Shown here in pieces: positions 1-6,213 of a DNA stretch of 6,289 nucleotides. Positions within the stretch are counted from its first letter, which is position 1. Each line of letters begins with the position of its first letter. This stretch comes from Faecalicatena fissicatena (GTDB taxonomy: Bacteria; Bacillota; Clostridia; Lachnospirales; Lachnospiraceae). Both the position numbers and the translations under genes were made by a program. Where the stretch lies: positions 1 through 6,289 of the forward strand of contig LDAQ01000048.1 in NCBI GenBank assembly GCA_001028025.1. Reading direction: 5' to 3'. The notes beneath the pieces were generated by a model. That model ran no database searches. It saw only the letters and a list, made by a program, of their open reading frames with translations, and was not told the origin of the DNA.

Positions 1-34
1 ATACAGCATTACCCCTGTTTGAATCAAATTAAGG

Positions 35-62
35 TTGAATTTTTTTGTGATTATGCTATAAT
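35..62 (+). promoter_or_regulatory. Probable sigma-A promoter of the IclR-family gene
   Basis: A -35-like TTGAAT (35-40) and a perfect -10 TATAAT (57-62) are separated by 16 nt. A TGC directly before the -10 (54-56) gives an extended -10 element, which would compensate for the imperfect -35 and short spacer. Transcription would start near 69-70, leaving a leader of about 42 nt before the ATG at 112. The region is strongly AT-rich, so individual hexamers are less distinctive here than they would be in balanced DNA. Confidence 0.7.
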
Positions 63-79
63 ATAAAATACAATTTTAT
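63..79. promoter_or_regulatory. Perfect inverted repeat over the predicted iclR start site (candidate operator)
   Basis: ATAAAAT-ACA-ATTTTAT is a perfect palindrome with 7-nt arms and a 3-nt centre, lying directly after the -10 box and over the predicted transcription start. A repressor bound here would block initiation, so autoregulation by the IclR-family protein is a reasonable reading. The element is almost all A/T in an AT-rich region, so chance occurrence is a real alternative. Confidence 0.4.
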
Positions 80-111
80 TTATAAAGACGGATTTACAAA
101 AAGGAGACGTT

Positions 112-906
112 ATGCGTAGAACATTGGATAAAAATTTACCCTCTCAGACAAACCAGTCGTCTGATAAGTTATTGATTATTTTAGAATATCTGGCCAGGCA
201 GCCAAAGCCTGTACGCCTTCAGGATCTTGCAGCCGAATGTGAGATGAATCCGAGCACTGCTCTTCGGTTCATTACTGCATTGCAGCATCGCAATTATGTA
301 GCCCAGGAAGCCGATTCTGAAAAATATTATTTAACACTGAAAATCTGCAACCTGGCTCAGCAGGTTACTTCTTACACGAATATCCGGAGTATTTCGCTGC
401 CCTATCTGCACAAGCTTTCAGAAAGTTGTGGGGAGAGCTGCAACCTGGCCGTTGAAAACGACCAGATGATCGTATACGTGGAAGTGGTAAAAGATTTCAC
501 AAAAACGCTGTTCACTACACAGCGGATCGGAAACATTGCTCCCATGTACTGCACCGGTATCGGCAAGCTGTTTCTTACAGATTACACAGAGGAAGAACTG
601 GACCAGCTGATAGAGGGCCACCCGATGATCAGACTTACAGAAAACACCCTGACAACGAAAAGAGCACTTTTAAAAGAACTGGAGCAAATCCGAAAAGACA
701 ACTATGCTTTCGACAATGAGGAGTGTGAAATCGGTGCACGATGTGTTGCCGCACCGGTCCGCGACTATACAGGAAAGGTCATTGCGGGCATCAGCATCAG
801 CGGACCTTCAGTACGTATGACTCCGGAGTTCATCCAGGAATGCCTGCCCCGGCTGAAAGAAACCTGTCAGATAATCTCGGAATTAATGGGTGCGTCTCAG
901 TCATAA
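112..906 (+). CDS. IclR-family transcriptional regulator
   Basis: A 264-residue DNA-binding regulator of the IclR family, close to the usual family length of about 250-270. Residues about 18-80 form the N-terminal winged helix-turn-helix; the segment around NPSTALRFITAL (46-57) is the likely recognition helix. Residues about 95-260 form the IclR effector-binding domain, shown by PMYCTGIGK (144-152) and the stretch DNEECEIGARCVAAPV (201-216), typical of the small-molecule pocket. The start is fixed by AAGGAG at 101-106, 5 nt before the ATG. The gene converges on the six-gene catabolic operon and shares its terminator. IclR proteins usually control neighbouring catabolic genes in response to a pathway metabolite, so control of this operon is likely but inferred. 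The effector cannot be read from the sequence, nor whether it represses or activates. Confidence 0.93.
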   Translation: MRRTLDKNLPSQTNQSSDKLLIILEYLARQPKPVRLQDLAAECEMNPSTALRFITALQHRNYVAQEADSEKYYLTLKICNLAQQVTSYTNIRSISLPYLHKLSESCGESCNLAVENDQMIVYVEVVKDFTKTLFTTQRIGNIAPMYCTGIGKLFLTDYTEEELDQLIEGHPMIRLTENTLTTKRALLKELEQIRKDNYAFDNEECEIGARCVAAPVRDYTGKVIAGISISGPSVRMTPEFIQECLPRLKETCQIISELMGASQS

Positions 907-936
907 TAGCTGCACTCTCAAAAAACAGATTCAAAA

Positions 937-969
937 AAAGCGGGAAGAATGAAAATTTCTTCCCGCTTT
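937..969. terminator. Bidirectional intrinsic terminator between iclR-type gene and isomerase gene
   Basis: AAAGCGGGAAGAA (937-949) and TTCTTCCCGCTTT (957-969) pair perfectly over 13 bp around the 7-nt loop TGAAAAT. On the plus strand the stem runs into TTTCGTTTTATCTTT. On the minus strand the run of A at 933-939 is read as seven U. It therefore suits both converging transcripts: the regulator gene ends at 906 and the operon ends at 988. Confidence 0.93.
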
Positions 970-987
970 CGTTTTATCTTTCGATTT

Positions 988-1425
988 CTAACGGCTAATA
1001 TCATATTCGTGATAACGATCCACTTTTGGCTGTGATGGACAGCCCCTCTCAAACCTGCAGTCCAGCCATATACTAAGCAGTTCTTCCGCCAGCATTTCTC
1101 CCAGTGTAAAAGCGCCAAGACAGGCCACATTGCTGTTATTGCTCGTTACTGCCCGCCTAGCAGAATAAGAGTCCGTCAGAAGCGCTGCATAGACTCCTTT
1201 TACCTTATTCGCGGCAATAGACATTCCAAGCCCCGTACCGCACAGAAGAACCCCTCTGTCGGCCTTTCCTGAAGCCACATATTCTCCCAGCCGAATCGCA
1301 GTATTGGCATAAATAGGGTCTCTGCCGCCCAGGTCTGTTACCTCATGGCCTGATTCGCTGCACACTTTCATCAGTTTTTGCTTCAATTCTTCCGCGTTGG
1401 GATCACATCCAAATGCAAGTCTCAT
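988..1425 (-). CDS. RpiB/LacA/LacB-family sugar-phosphate isomerase (substrate probably not ribose 5-phosphate)
   Basis: A 145-residue cytosolic aldose-ketose phosphate isomerase, matching the usual RpiB length of about 140-150. The family core is clear: an N-terminal FGCD (5-8), the active-site loop LLCGTGLGMSIAANK (60-74) with C62 where RpiB has its catalytic cysteine, and YSARRAVTSNNSNV (87-100). Compared with E. coli RpiB as I recall it, the first histidine of the CDH motif is proline (P9), and the ring-opening histidine (His99) aligns with S95. A changed substrate is therefore likely; with DhaKL and SDRs next to it, a tetrose or tetrulose phosphate is the best guess. The start has GGGAGG 5 nt upstream, and the gene begins 15 nt after dhaL. 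It is the last gene of the operon and may be annotated rpiB automatically; that specific function should not be assumed. Confidence 0.88.
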   Translation of the reverse strand: MRLAFGCDPNAEELKQKLMKVCSESGHEVTDLGGRDPIYANTAIRLGEYVASGKADRGVLLCGTGLGMSIAANKVKGVYAALLTDSYSARRAVTSNNSNVACLGAFTLGEMLAEELLSIWLDCRFERGCPSQPKVDRYHEYDISR

Positions 1426-1440
1426 CTTTTCCTCCCTTGT

Positions 1441-2085
1441 TCAGAGCAACTCCAGGATGCCGTCCGCCATAGCAGTCAAAATAATACAGCACGAGCAGGC
1501 GCCCGCATCCAGGACACCCCGGCTGCGTTCTCCCAAGCGGCTGCTGCGGCCAAACTTAGCAATAAGTTCTTTTGTAGAATCCCGCCCCCGCACAGCCGCT
1601 TTCTTCATTTCATCCAGAGCCGCCGCAAAGCTCTCCCTCTTCCCATCGGCCTGCCGCAAAGCGTCCACAGCCGGTGAAAGGGCATCAACCAGCGTCTTGT
1701 CACCGATGCGGGCATCTACAATTTCATATAGCCCGGTTCTGCCCGCATCCAGATATGCTGCAAAATCAGAGAGGCTGATTTCATCTTTCCCGCTCTGTTC
1801 TATAGCTTCGGCCATACACATTAAAATCGTGCCGTAAATCGGCCCCATGGAACCGCCGATTTCATTCAGAAGAATCATCGCCAGCCCGTCAAGACCGTCA
1901 GAAAAAGAGAATTCTTGATTTACAAATCTCTTTTGAAACAGACTGAATCCTTTGTTCATATTCATTCCATGGTCGTCATCGCCTATTAAACCGTCCACAT
2001 CGCCAAGATATTGTTTGTTCTCCTGAATCCCCTTTACCATTTTTAAGAGTACAGCTCCGCCTTCTGAGTTCTTAAATGTCTCCAT
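1441..2085 (-). CDS. dhaL: Dihydroxyacetone kinase family, subunit L (nucleotide-binding, DhaL)
   Basis: A 214-residue nucleotide-binding subunit of a two-subunit Dha-type kinase; E. coli DhaL has 210. It passes phosphate to the ketose held by DhaK. The Mg-binding aspartates are present in VDGLIGDDDHGMNMNKGF (30-47): D31, D36 and D38. Other family motifs are GGSMGPIYG (77-85), GDKT (128-131) and GRSSRLGERSRG (179-190). The next motif reads DAGA (193-196) where E. coli has DPGA. Translation could begin at 2133, 2103 or 2085. I chose 2085 because GGAGG at 2097-2101 precedes it and the length then matches E. coli through the first aspartate. The 2103 start would overlap the dhaK stop as TAATG but lacks a good ribosome site. 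Whether it uses ATP directly or is recharged by a DhaM phosphocarrier cannot be told; no dhaM is in the window. Confidence 0.92.
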   Translation of the reverse strand: METFKNSEGGAVLLKMVKGIQENKQYLGDVDGLIGDDDHGMNMNKGFSLFQKRFVNQEFSFSDGLDGLAMILLNEIGGSMGPIYGTILMCMAEAIEQSGKDEISLSDFAAYLDAGRTGLYEIVDARIGDKTLVDALSPAVDALRQADGKRESFAAALDEMKKAAVRGRDSTKELIAKFGRSSRLGERSRGVLDAGACSCCIILTAMADGILELL

Positions 2086-2096
2086 TGATCTGTCTA

Positions 2097-2101
2097 CCTC
2101 C
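2097..2101 (-). promoter_or_regulatory. Ribosome binding site deciding the dhaL start
   Basis: GGAGG lies just after the dhaK stop codon and 11 nt before the ATG at 2085. The spacing is a little long, but this is the only strong ribosome site near the candidate starts. It also overlaps the alternative ATG at 2101-2103, so that start could be used only through translational coupling with dhaK. Confidence 0.6.
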
Positions 2102-2102
2102 A

Positions 2103-3098
2103 TTACACCTGAGTCAGGCCCACAGAACAGCACGGCATATCTGTCATCTTCTTCAGCTCTTCATCCAGCTTCATAAGAGTCAAAGTTGCCCCCATCATAT
2201 CAAGCGATGTAAAATAATTTCCCACATATGCTCTGTGGACGCGTATTCCTTTCGAATCCAGTATTTTTTCAATTTCGTTGTACAATACGTACAATTCCAT
2301 TACCGGAGTTGCACCTAGACCGGATACCAGTGCAACTACTTCATCTCCACATTGAAATGGATAATCCGGCAGAACAATATCCGTCATCTTTTTTGCAATG
2401 CCGGCAGCAGATTCCAGCTTTCCCACTTCAATCCCCGGTTCTCCATGATGGCCGATCCCGATTTCCATAGTTCCGTCTTCAATCGTAAAATTGGGGTGTC
2501 CTAACGCCGGAAGTGTACACGGAGACAAGCCAACGCCAACGCTCCGTGCAGAATCTATCGCCTTCTGTGCAACCCGAATCACCTCATCCAGACAGGCTCC
2601 GGTTGAGGCCATTGCTCCGCCGCATTTCCACATCAGAACTTCCCCGGCCACTCCCCGGCGTTTTTCACGTTGATCTTTGGGTGCACTTGCCACATCATCG
2701 TTTGCGGTAACAGTCTTTACCGTAATCCCTTCCTTTTCTGCCATTTTGACGGCCATTTTCACGTTCATATTGTCGCCTGAATAATTTCCGTACAGACATG
2801 CAACGCCATGTCCGCTGTCTGCTGCCCGGAATGCATCCAGGAATGCTGCGGCAGTCGGAGAGGAACAGATCTCTCCCACAGCTGCCGCATCACAAAGATT
2901 CTTTCCGCAGTACCCGATAAATGCCGGTTTATGTCCGGAACCGCCTCCCGTTACAACAGCAGCACGATTTTCCGTGGAAAAGACGGATCTTACCACACGC
3001 GGATTATGTGTCTGCTTCACCAGTCCTGTATGTACTTTCAAAAATCCTTCCAGCATTTCATCCACAATATTGTCGGGATCATTTAATATTCTCTGCAC
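2103..3098 (-). CDS. dhaK: Dihydroxyacetone kinase family, substrate-binding subunit K (DhaK)
   Basis: A 331-residue subunit that binds a short ketose covalently and presents it to DhaL for phosphorylation. All catalytic residues known from E. coli DhaK are present with the same numbers: H56 in GGGSGH (51-56), D109 in GNYSGD (104-109) and H218 in GHHGEPG (216-222). H218 forms the hemiaminal with the substrate carbonyl. It is shorter than E. coli DhaK (356), mainly through a shorter stretch after residue 225. Translation starts at GTG, supported by GGAGGAGG 8 nt upstream and by the N-terminal alignment (MQRILNDPDNIVDEMLEG against MKKLINDVQDVLDEQLAG). It follows SDR 1 by 17 nt and leads into dhaL. 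The substrate may be dihydroxyacetone or, given the isomerase and dehydrogenases beside it, a tetrulose such as erythrulose; the sequence alone does not decide. Confidence 0.94.
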   Translation of the reverse strand: MQRILNDPDNIVDEMLEGFLKVHTGLVKQTHNPRVVRSVFSTENRAAVVTGGGSGHKPAFIGYCGKNLCDAAAVGEICSSPTAAAFLDAFRAADSGHGVACLYGNYSGDNMNVKMAVKMAEKEGITVKTVTANDDVASAPKDQREKRRGVAGEVLMWKCGGAMASTGACLDEVIRVAQKAIDSARSVGVGLSPCTLPALGHPNFTIEDGTMEIGIGHHGEPGIEVGKLESAAGIAKKMTDIVLPDYPFQCGDEVVALVSGLGATPVMELYVLYNEIEKILDSKGIRVHRAYVGNYFTSLDMMGATLTLMKLDEELKKMTDMPCCSVGLTQV

Positions 3099-3106
3099 AC
3101 TTCCAG

Positions 3107-3114
3107 CCTCCTCC
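3107..3114 (-). promoter_or_regulatory. Strong ribosome binding site before the dhaK GTG start
   Basis: GGAGGAGG ends 8 nt before the GTG at 3096-3098 and begins 1 nt after the TAA of the preceding SDR gene. The strength and spacing support GTG as the true start and suggest translational coupling with the upstream gene. Confidence 0.8.
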
Positions 3115-3115
3115 T

Positions 3116-3883
3116 TTATTTTATCGTAAAACCGCCGTCGATCAGCAGATTATGTCCCGTGATCATCCCTGCACCTTTGCTGCAGAGAAATGCTATACAC
3201 GCAGCAATCTCCTCTGGTTCGGCAAATCTTTCCGAGGGCATTTCTTTTTTCAGCTCATCGCCAGCCGGTCCGTCCCATGCCTTATGTCCCAGAGCCGTAA
3301 GAACCACTGTGGGTGAGACGGCATTTACACGAATGCCGTGTTTTCCCCACTCCTTTGCCATAACTTTTGTCATCGCTATGATCCCGCCTTTGCTGGCACA
3401 ATATGCAACATGTTTATCCAGCGCTATGACTCCCGCCTGGGATGCCATATTGACAATGCTGCCGTCAATCTGATTGTCAATCATATATTTTCCGATTGCC
3501 TGCGCCATAAAGAAACTGGCGGACAGATTGATATCAATCGTCCGTTTCCAGTCTGCTGCACTGATATCTTCTGCATTTTCCAATGCTACAATTCCCGCGC
3601 AGTTAACCAGAATGTCTATTTTGCCAAAGGTTTCGGTGCCTGCTTTTATAATCTGTCCCGGATATGCCGGATCACAGACATCTCCCGCAACGCCGACACA
3701 ATGTTCTCCCAGTTTTTCTGCAATATTACAGACTTCCGGTGAAAGATCGGCAAGTATGATATTGGCATGTTTATCATGAAAGAATTTTGCTGCTGCATAC
3801 CCGATGCCAGCGGCTCCGCCTGTTATCACAGCAGTTTTTCCTTCAATGGAATATGTCAGATCCACTCCATCATATCTCAGCAT
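3116..3883 (-). CDS. Short-chain dehydrogenase/reductase (SDR) 1, probably NAD-dependent polyol dehydrogenase
   Basis: A 255-residue classical SDR oxidoreductase of normal length. The cofactor motif TGGAAGIG is at 21-28, and an aspartate (D46) at the end of the second strand favours NAD(H) over NADP(H). NCAG (94-97) replaces the common NNAG. The catalytic serine is S148 and the YxxxK pair is Y161/K165 in YCASKGG. The C-terminal GHNLLIDGG (243-251) is typical of the family. The start is set by AGGAGG 8 nt upstream. It lies 52 nt after the second SDR gene and 17 nt before dhaK. In this setting, oxidation of a sugar alcohol (for example a tetritol to erythrulose), or the reverse reduction, is a likely role. 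SDR substrate specificity cannot be read from motifs, so this is inference. Confidence 0.9.
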   Translation of the reverse strand: MLRYDGVDLTYSIEGKTAVITGGAAGIGYAAAKFFHDKHANIILADLSPEVCNIAEKLGEHCVGVAGDVCDPAYPGQIIKAGTETFGKIDILVNCAGIVALENAEDISAADWKRTIDINLSASFFMAQAIGKYMIDNQIDGSIVNMASQAGVIALDKHVAYCASKGGIIAMTKVMAKEWGKHGIRVNAVSPTVVLTALGHKAWDGPAGDELKKEMPSERFAEPEEIAACIAFLCSKGAGMITGHNLLIDGGFTIK

Positions 3884-3935
3884 TTTAAATTCCTCCTGTC
3901 CGTCCGTATCTTTTTAATCCTGCTTCAGATGATGC

Positions 3936-4667
3936 TTACCACTCCATCTTACGCCCGTCAGCGCTGATAAAGCAGAGATTCCTGCCCTCAGGGAAAAACC
4001 GATCAGGCTCGTTCGTAATACCGATAATCATGTCTGCTACCTCTTCCGGTTCAAATGTTGCATTCGGCTCTTTATATCCCAGCATATAAGTAGCCATATA
4101 GAGCGGATGGATAATAATCACCCTTCCGCCTTTATCGCGCAGATAGGTCGCCGTAATTTTGCCGCACATATTAGCGGCAGCTTTTGACATAAAATATCCA
4201 TATGCAGACGGAATATCGCAATTCGGATCCGGGGTGCCCAGGCTTCCCGCTTCAGAAGTGATGTTTACCAGTAGCCTGGTTTCACTTTCCAGCAGCATCG
4301 AGACTCCATGATGGCAGACACGTGCATGGCCGATCGCATTCGTATCAATGACTCTCTTCATCTCGTCAAAGTCCAGTTCTTCTACAATCGTTTTCGTATT
4401 ATCACCAAGAATCGCAGCATTATTGATAATCATATCCAGGCTTTCTGTATGCTTTTTAATCTCATCAAATGCTTCTTTCACTGAGGTAATCGAAGTGACA
4501 TCCATCTTGATGCGGTACAGGCGATCCCTGTACATATGATCCGCCTTGCCCAGCATGGATTTTCTCGGATTCAGCTCTCCTGCGAATACCGTATGTCCTG
4601 CCTGCAGATACACTTCCGCCAATGCTCTTCCCAAGCCATAGTCTGTTCCTGTAATCAGAATTTTCAT
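3936..4667 (-). CDS. Short-chain dehydrogenase/reductase (SDR) family protein 2, divergent
   Basis: A 243-residue SDR-fold protein. The nucleotide motif TGTDYGLG (7-14) starts almost at the N-terminus, followed by NNAA (82-85) where most members have NNAG. The likely catalytic residues are S138 in ITSEAGS and Y158/K162 in YFMSK. E31, after the second strand, suggests NAD(H). After the sixth strand, where classical members have a PG motif, it reads HPLYMATYM (187-195); the C-terminus (EGRNLCFISADGRKMEW) is also atypical. It is clearly a different subgroup from SDR 1, not a recent duplicate. The start has GGAGG 8 nt upstream. A 136-nt gap separates it from the FAD gene. A role as sugar or polyol oxidoreductase in the same pathway is inferred from the operon only. 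Confidence 0.87.
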   Translation of the reverse strand: MKILITGTDYGLGRALAEVYLQAGHTVFAGELNPRKSMLGKADHMYRDRLYRIKMDVTSITSVKEAFDEIKKHTESLDMIINNAAILGDNTKTIVEELDFDEMKRVIDTNAIGHARVCHHGVSMLLESETRLLVNITSEAGSLGTPDPNCDIPSAYGYFMSKAAANMCGKITATYLRDKGGRVIIIHPLYMATYMLGYKEPNATFEPEEVADMIIGITNEPDRFFPEGRNLCFISADGRKMEW

Positions 4668-4702
4668 AATCTCATCCTCCCTGTCTTCTAGTTTTAAGTA
4701 CC

Positions 4703-4732
4703 ACCATTGTTTCTATTTATTACCATTGTTTC
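4703..4732. repeat. Direct repeat of 11 nt in the 136-nt gap between the FAD gene and SDR 2
   Basis: ACCATTGTTTC occurs at 4703-4713 and again at 4722-4732, a period of 19 nt. On the operon's sense strand it reads GAAACAATGGT, AATAAATA, GAAACAATGGT. It sits in the only long gap inside the operon. It could be a protein-binding pair, an RNA processing or stability element, or chance. No convincing promoter or terminator accompanies it. Confidence 0.55.
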
Positions 4733-4803
4733 CGGGAACAGCAGGACAAACTCCCACTCCTCCTTCCTGGCTGCGCTCCTGCAAACAAAAGTACCCGCCG
4801 GTT

Positions 4804-6129
4804 TTACAATGCTTCATCCCCAAGTCCCGCAACACCCAGCTGCTGTAACTTTTTTACCACTTCAGCCGGAGAAACTTCCTGCACTGCTGTATGATTATGT
4901 ATCGCCATGACGCTGGCCGCTCCCGTGGCCTGCCCCATAATCATACAGCTTGCCATACCGCGTGAAGAAGTCATCGCACGGGCATCTGCCGACATGATCC
5001 GCCCGGCAAACATCAGATTCCGAATTTTCCTCGGTACCAGTGTTTCAAACGGAATCTGATAATAATCACTGTTTTTTACAGTAACGATACTATCATGTGT
5101 GACCGCTCCGTCCGCGCCGCGCCCCGCTTCATCAAATACGTTATCACAACAGACGATTCCGCTCCCCGGAAACTTCTTACGGGACATCAAATCCTGCTCT
5201 GTCAGATAGTACATTCCCTCAAATCTTCTGGTATCACGAATTCCAACCAGCGGTCCTATTCCGTCCAGATAGGCATTCTTAAACGCCGGAACATTTTTAC
5301 GAAGGTAATCCGCCAGAGCAAGGATATACTTCCGCGCCTTATTGCTTCCCTGCAAAATGGACTCCGGATCAAGACCATCTACTTCCCGGGCCATGGCCCA
5401 GTTAAAAAACACCTGCCCCGGATTCGCATTTCTCGTGTAGTAAATTGTTTTTATTCCCTCCGGAATCGCACCGCTCTCTACCAGTTCATCTGCCTGGAAG
5501 TTATGGCACTCCTTATCCTGTGTCGGAAATGCTGCGTCTGTATCAACATTAGCCATGATAAATGTCAGCGTGCCCGCCATCATATGCCCCTGCTCGTCTC
5601 CCACTTCATAGGGAACACCTGCACGTGCAGCAATATCTCCGTTCCCGGTACAGTCAATATATACTTTCGCCTTAAGAAGGCTGGTGCCCAGCACATCGTG
5701 ATATTCAATTCCTGCCACTTCATCCTTATCCATCATCACTTCACCGGTATATGCACGAAGTATCAAATGCACCCCTGCATCTTCCAGCATCTGGTAAAAC
5801 TTTGCCATAGCAATATCCTGATTGTAATACACATCCCAACCATAAGCCGAATCCGGAAGCAGCCTGATCCATGCGGCCGGAGGATCCTGTGCCATTAAAC
5901 TGTCAATATATTCTTTAAAGATCCCTCCCACAGACTTCTGGCAGGGGTAACCACATCCAAGAGGCATTCCCTGACATACAGACATAATTCCTCCCAGCCT
6001 GTCTGAACCCTCAATCAATACAACCTGCATTCCCTCACGTGCCGCCTCAATTGCTGCACACAATCCTGACGTACCGGCACCTAAGACTGCAACATCAGTT
6101 TCCAGAATCCGAACATAATTTTCTTTCAT
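4804..6129 (-). CDS. FAD-dependent oxidoreductase (FAD_oxidored-type, unassigned substrate)
   Basis: A 441-residue flavoprotein and first gene of the operon. The N-terminal Rossmann motif is GAGTSG (17-22) with E40 at the end of the second strand for the FAD ribose. Family features follow: a cysteine-rich loop at 52-63 (C52, C59, C63), IDCTGNGDIAARAG (158-171), GIRDTRRFEGMYYLT (296-310) and the C-terminal FAD-binding segment NLMFAGRIMSADARAMTSSR (371-390) with GQATGAAS (399-406). These match the FAD-dependent oxidoreductases grouped in Pfam as FAD_oxidored, many of unknown substrate. No signal peptide or membrane segment is seen, so it is probably cytosolic. AAAGGA lies 8 nt before the ATG. 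In this operon it might oxidise a sugar, polyol or sugar acid before the kinase step, but that is context only. It is not the glycerol-3-phosphate-dehydrogenase-like EryB type known from erythritol pathways. Confidence 0.88.
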   Translation of the reverse strand: MKENYVRILETDVAVLGAGTSGLCAAIEAAREGMQVVLIEGSDRLGGIMSVCQGMPLGCGYPCQKSVGGIFKEYIDSLMAQDPPAAWIRLLPDSAYGWDVYYNQDIAMAKFYQMLEDAGVHLILRAYTGEVMMDKDEVAGIEYHDVLGTSLLKAKVYIDCTGNGDIAARAGVPYEVGDEQGHMMAGTLTFIMANVDTDAAFPTQDKECHNFQADELVESGAIPEGIKTIYYTRNANPGQVFFNWAMAREVDGLDPESILQGSNKARKYILALADYLRKNVPAFKNAYLDGIGPLVGIRDTRRFEGMYYLTEQDLMSRKKFPGSGIVCCDNVFDEAGRGADGAVTHDSIVTVKNSDYYQIPFETLVPRKIRNLMFAGRIMSADARAMTSSRGMASCMIMGQATGAASVMAIHNHTAVQEVSPAEVVKKLQQLGVAGLGDEAL

Positions 6130-6146
6130 ATTAGTTTTCCTTTCCC

Positions 6147-6167
6147 GAATTTTATTATTTAAAATTC
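6147..6167. promoter_or_regulatory. Perfect inverted repeat in the operon leader (candidate operator)
   Basis: GAATTTT (6147-6153) and AAAATTC (6161-6167) are perfect inverted 7-nt arms around a 7-nt A/T centre. It lies about 11-31 nt downstream of the predicted transcription start and upstream of the ribosome site, where a repressor could block transcription. It shares the 9-mer AATTTTATT with the iclR leader (72-80). The low complexity of both regions weakens the comparison. Confidence 0.4.
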
Positions 6168-6184
6168 AATTTCATTATACGAAA

Positions 6185-6213
6185 ATTATATTACACACTC
6201 CTGTAAATGTCAA
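6185..6213 (-). promoter_or_regulatory. Strong sigma-A promoter of the catabolic operon
   Basis: On the minus strand, a perfect -35 TTGACA (6213-6208) and a perfect -10 TATAAT (6190-6185) are separated by exactly 17 nt. The predicted start is near 6178, giving a leader of about 48 nt before the ATG at 6129. Such a consensus promoter for catabolic genes usually implies control by a repressor. Confidence 0.92.

Noticed and set aside
18..28. Palindrome TTTGAATCAAA upstream of the iclR -35
   Set aside because: Arms of only 5 nt in AT-rich DNA, with no matching palindrome at the operon promoter; kept only as part of the weaker shared-motif observation.
741..998. Plus-strand 85-codon frame overlapping the end of the IclR gene
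   Set aside because: It is out of frame within iclR, runs through the terminator hairpin and has no family similarity.
2101..2133. Longer versions of DhaL starting at 2133 or 2103
   Set aside because: The 2133 start lies well inside dhaK. Neither start has a good ribosome site, and both add residues absent from known DhaL N-termini. The 2103 start remains possible by TAATG coupling.
4723..4803. Possible read-through extension of the FAD protein (27 codons after its TAA)
   Set aside because: The in-frame stretch has no family similarity and the normal C-terminus is already complete.
4668..4803. A second promoter inside the operon gap
   Set aside because: The best TAATAA-like -10 has no -35 at proper spacing; the nearest TTGTCC is 21 nt away.
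5095..5898. Plus-strand open frame of 267 codons antisense to the FAD oxidoreductase
   Set aside because: It lies wholly inside a gene with clear family motifs, its translation has no recognisable domain and is rich in His, Cys and Arg, as expected from an antisense shadow frame, and it has no convincing ribosome site.
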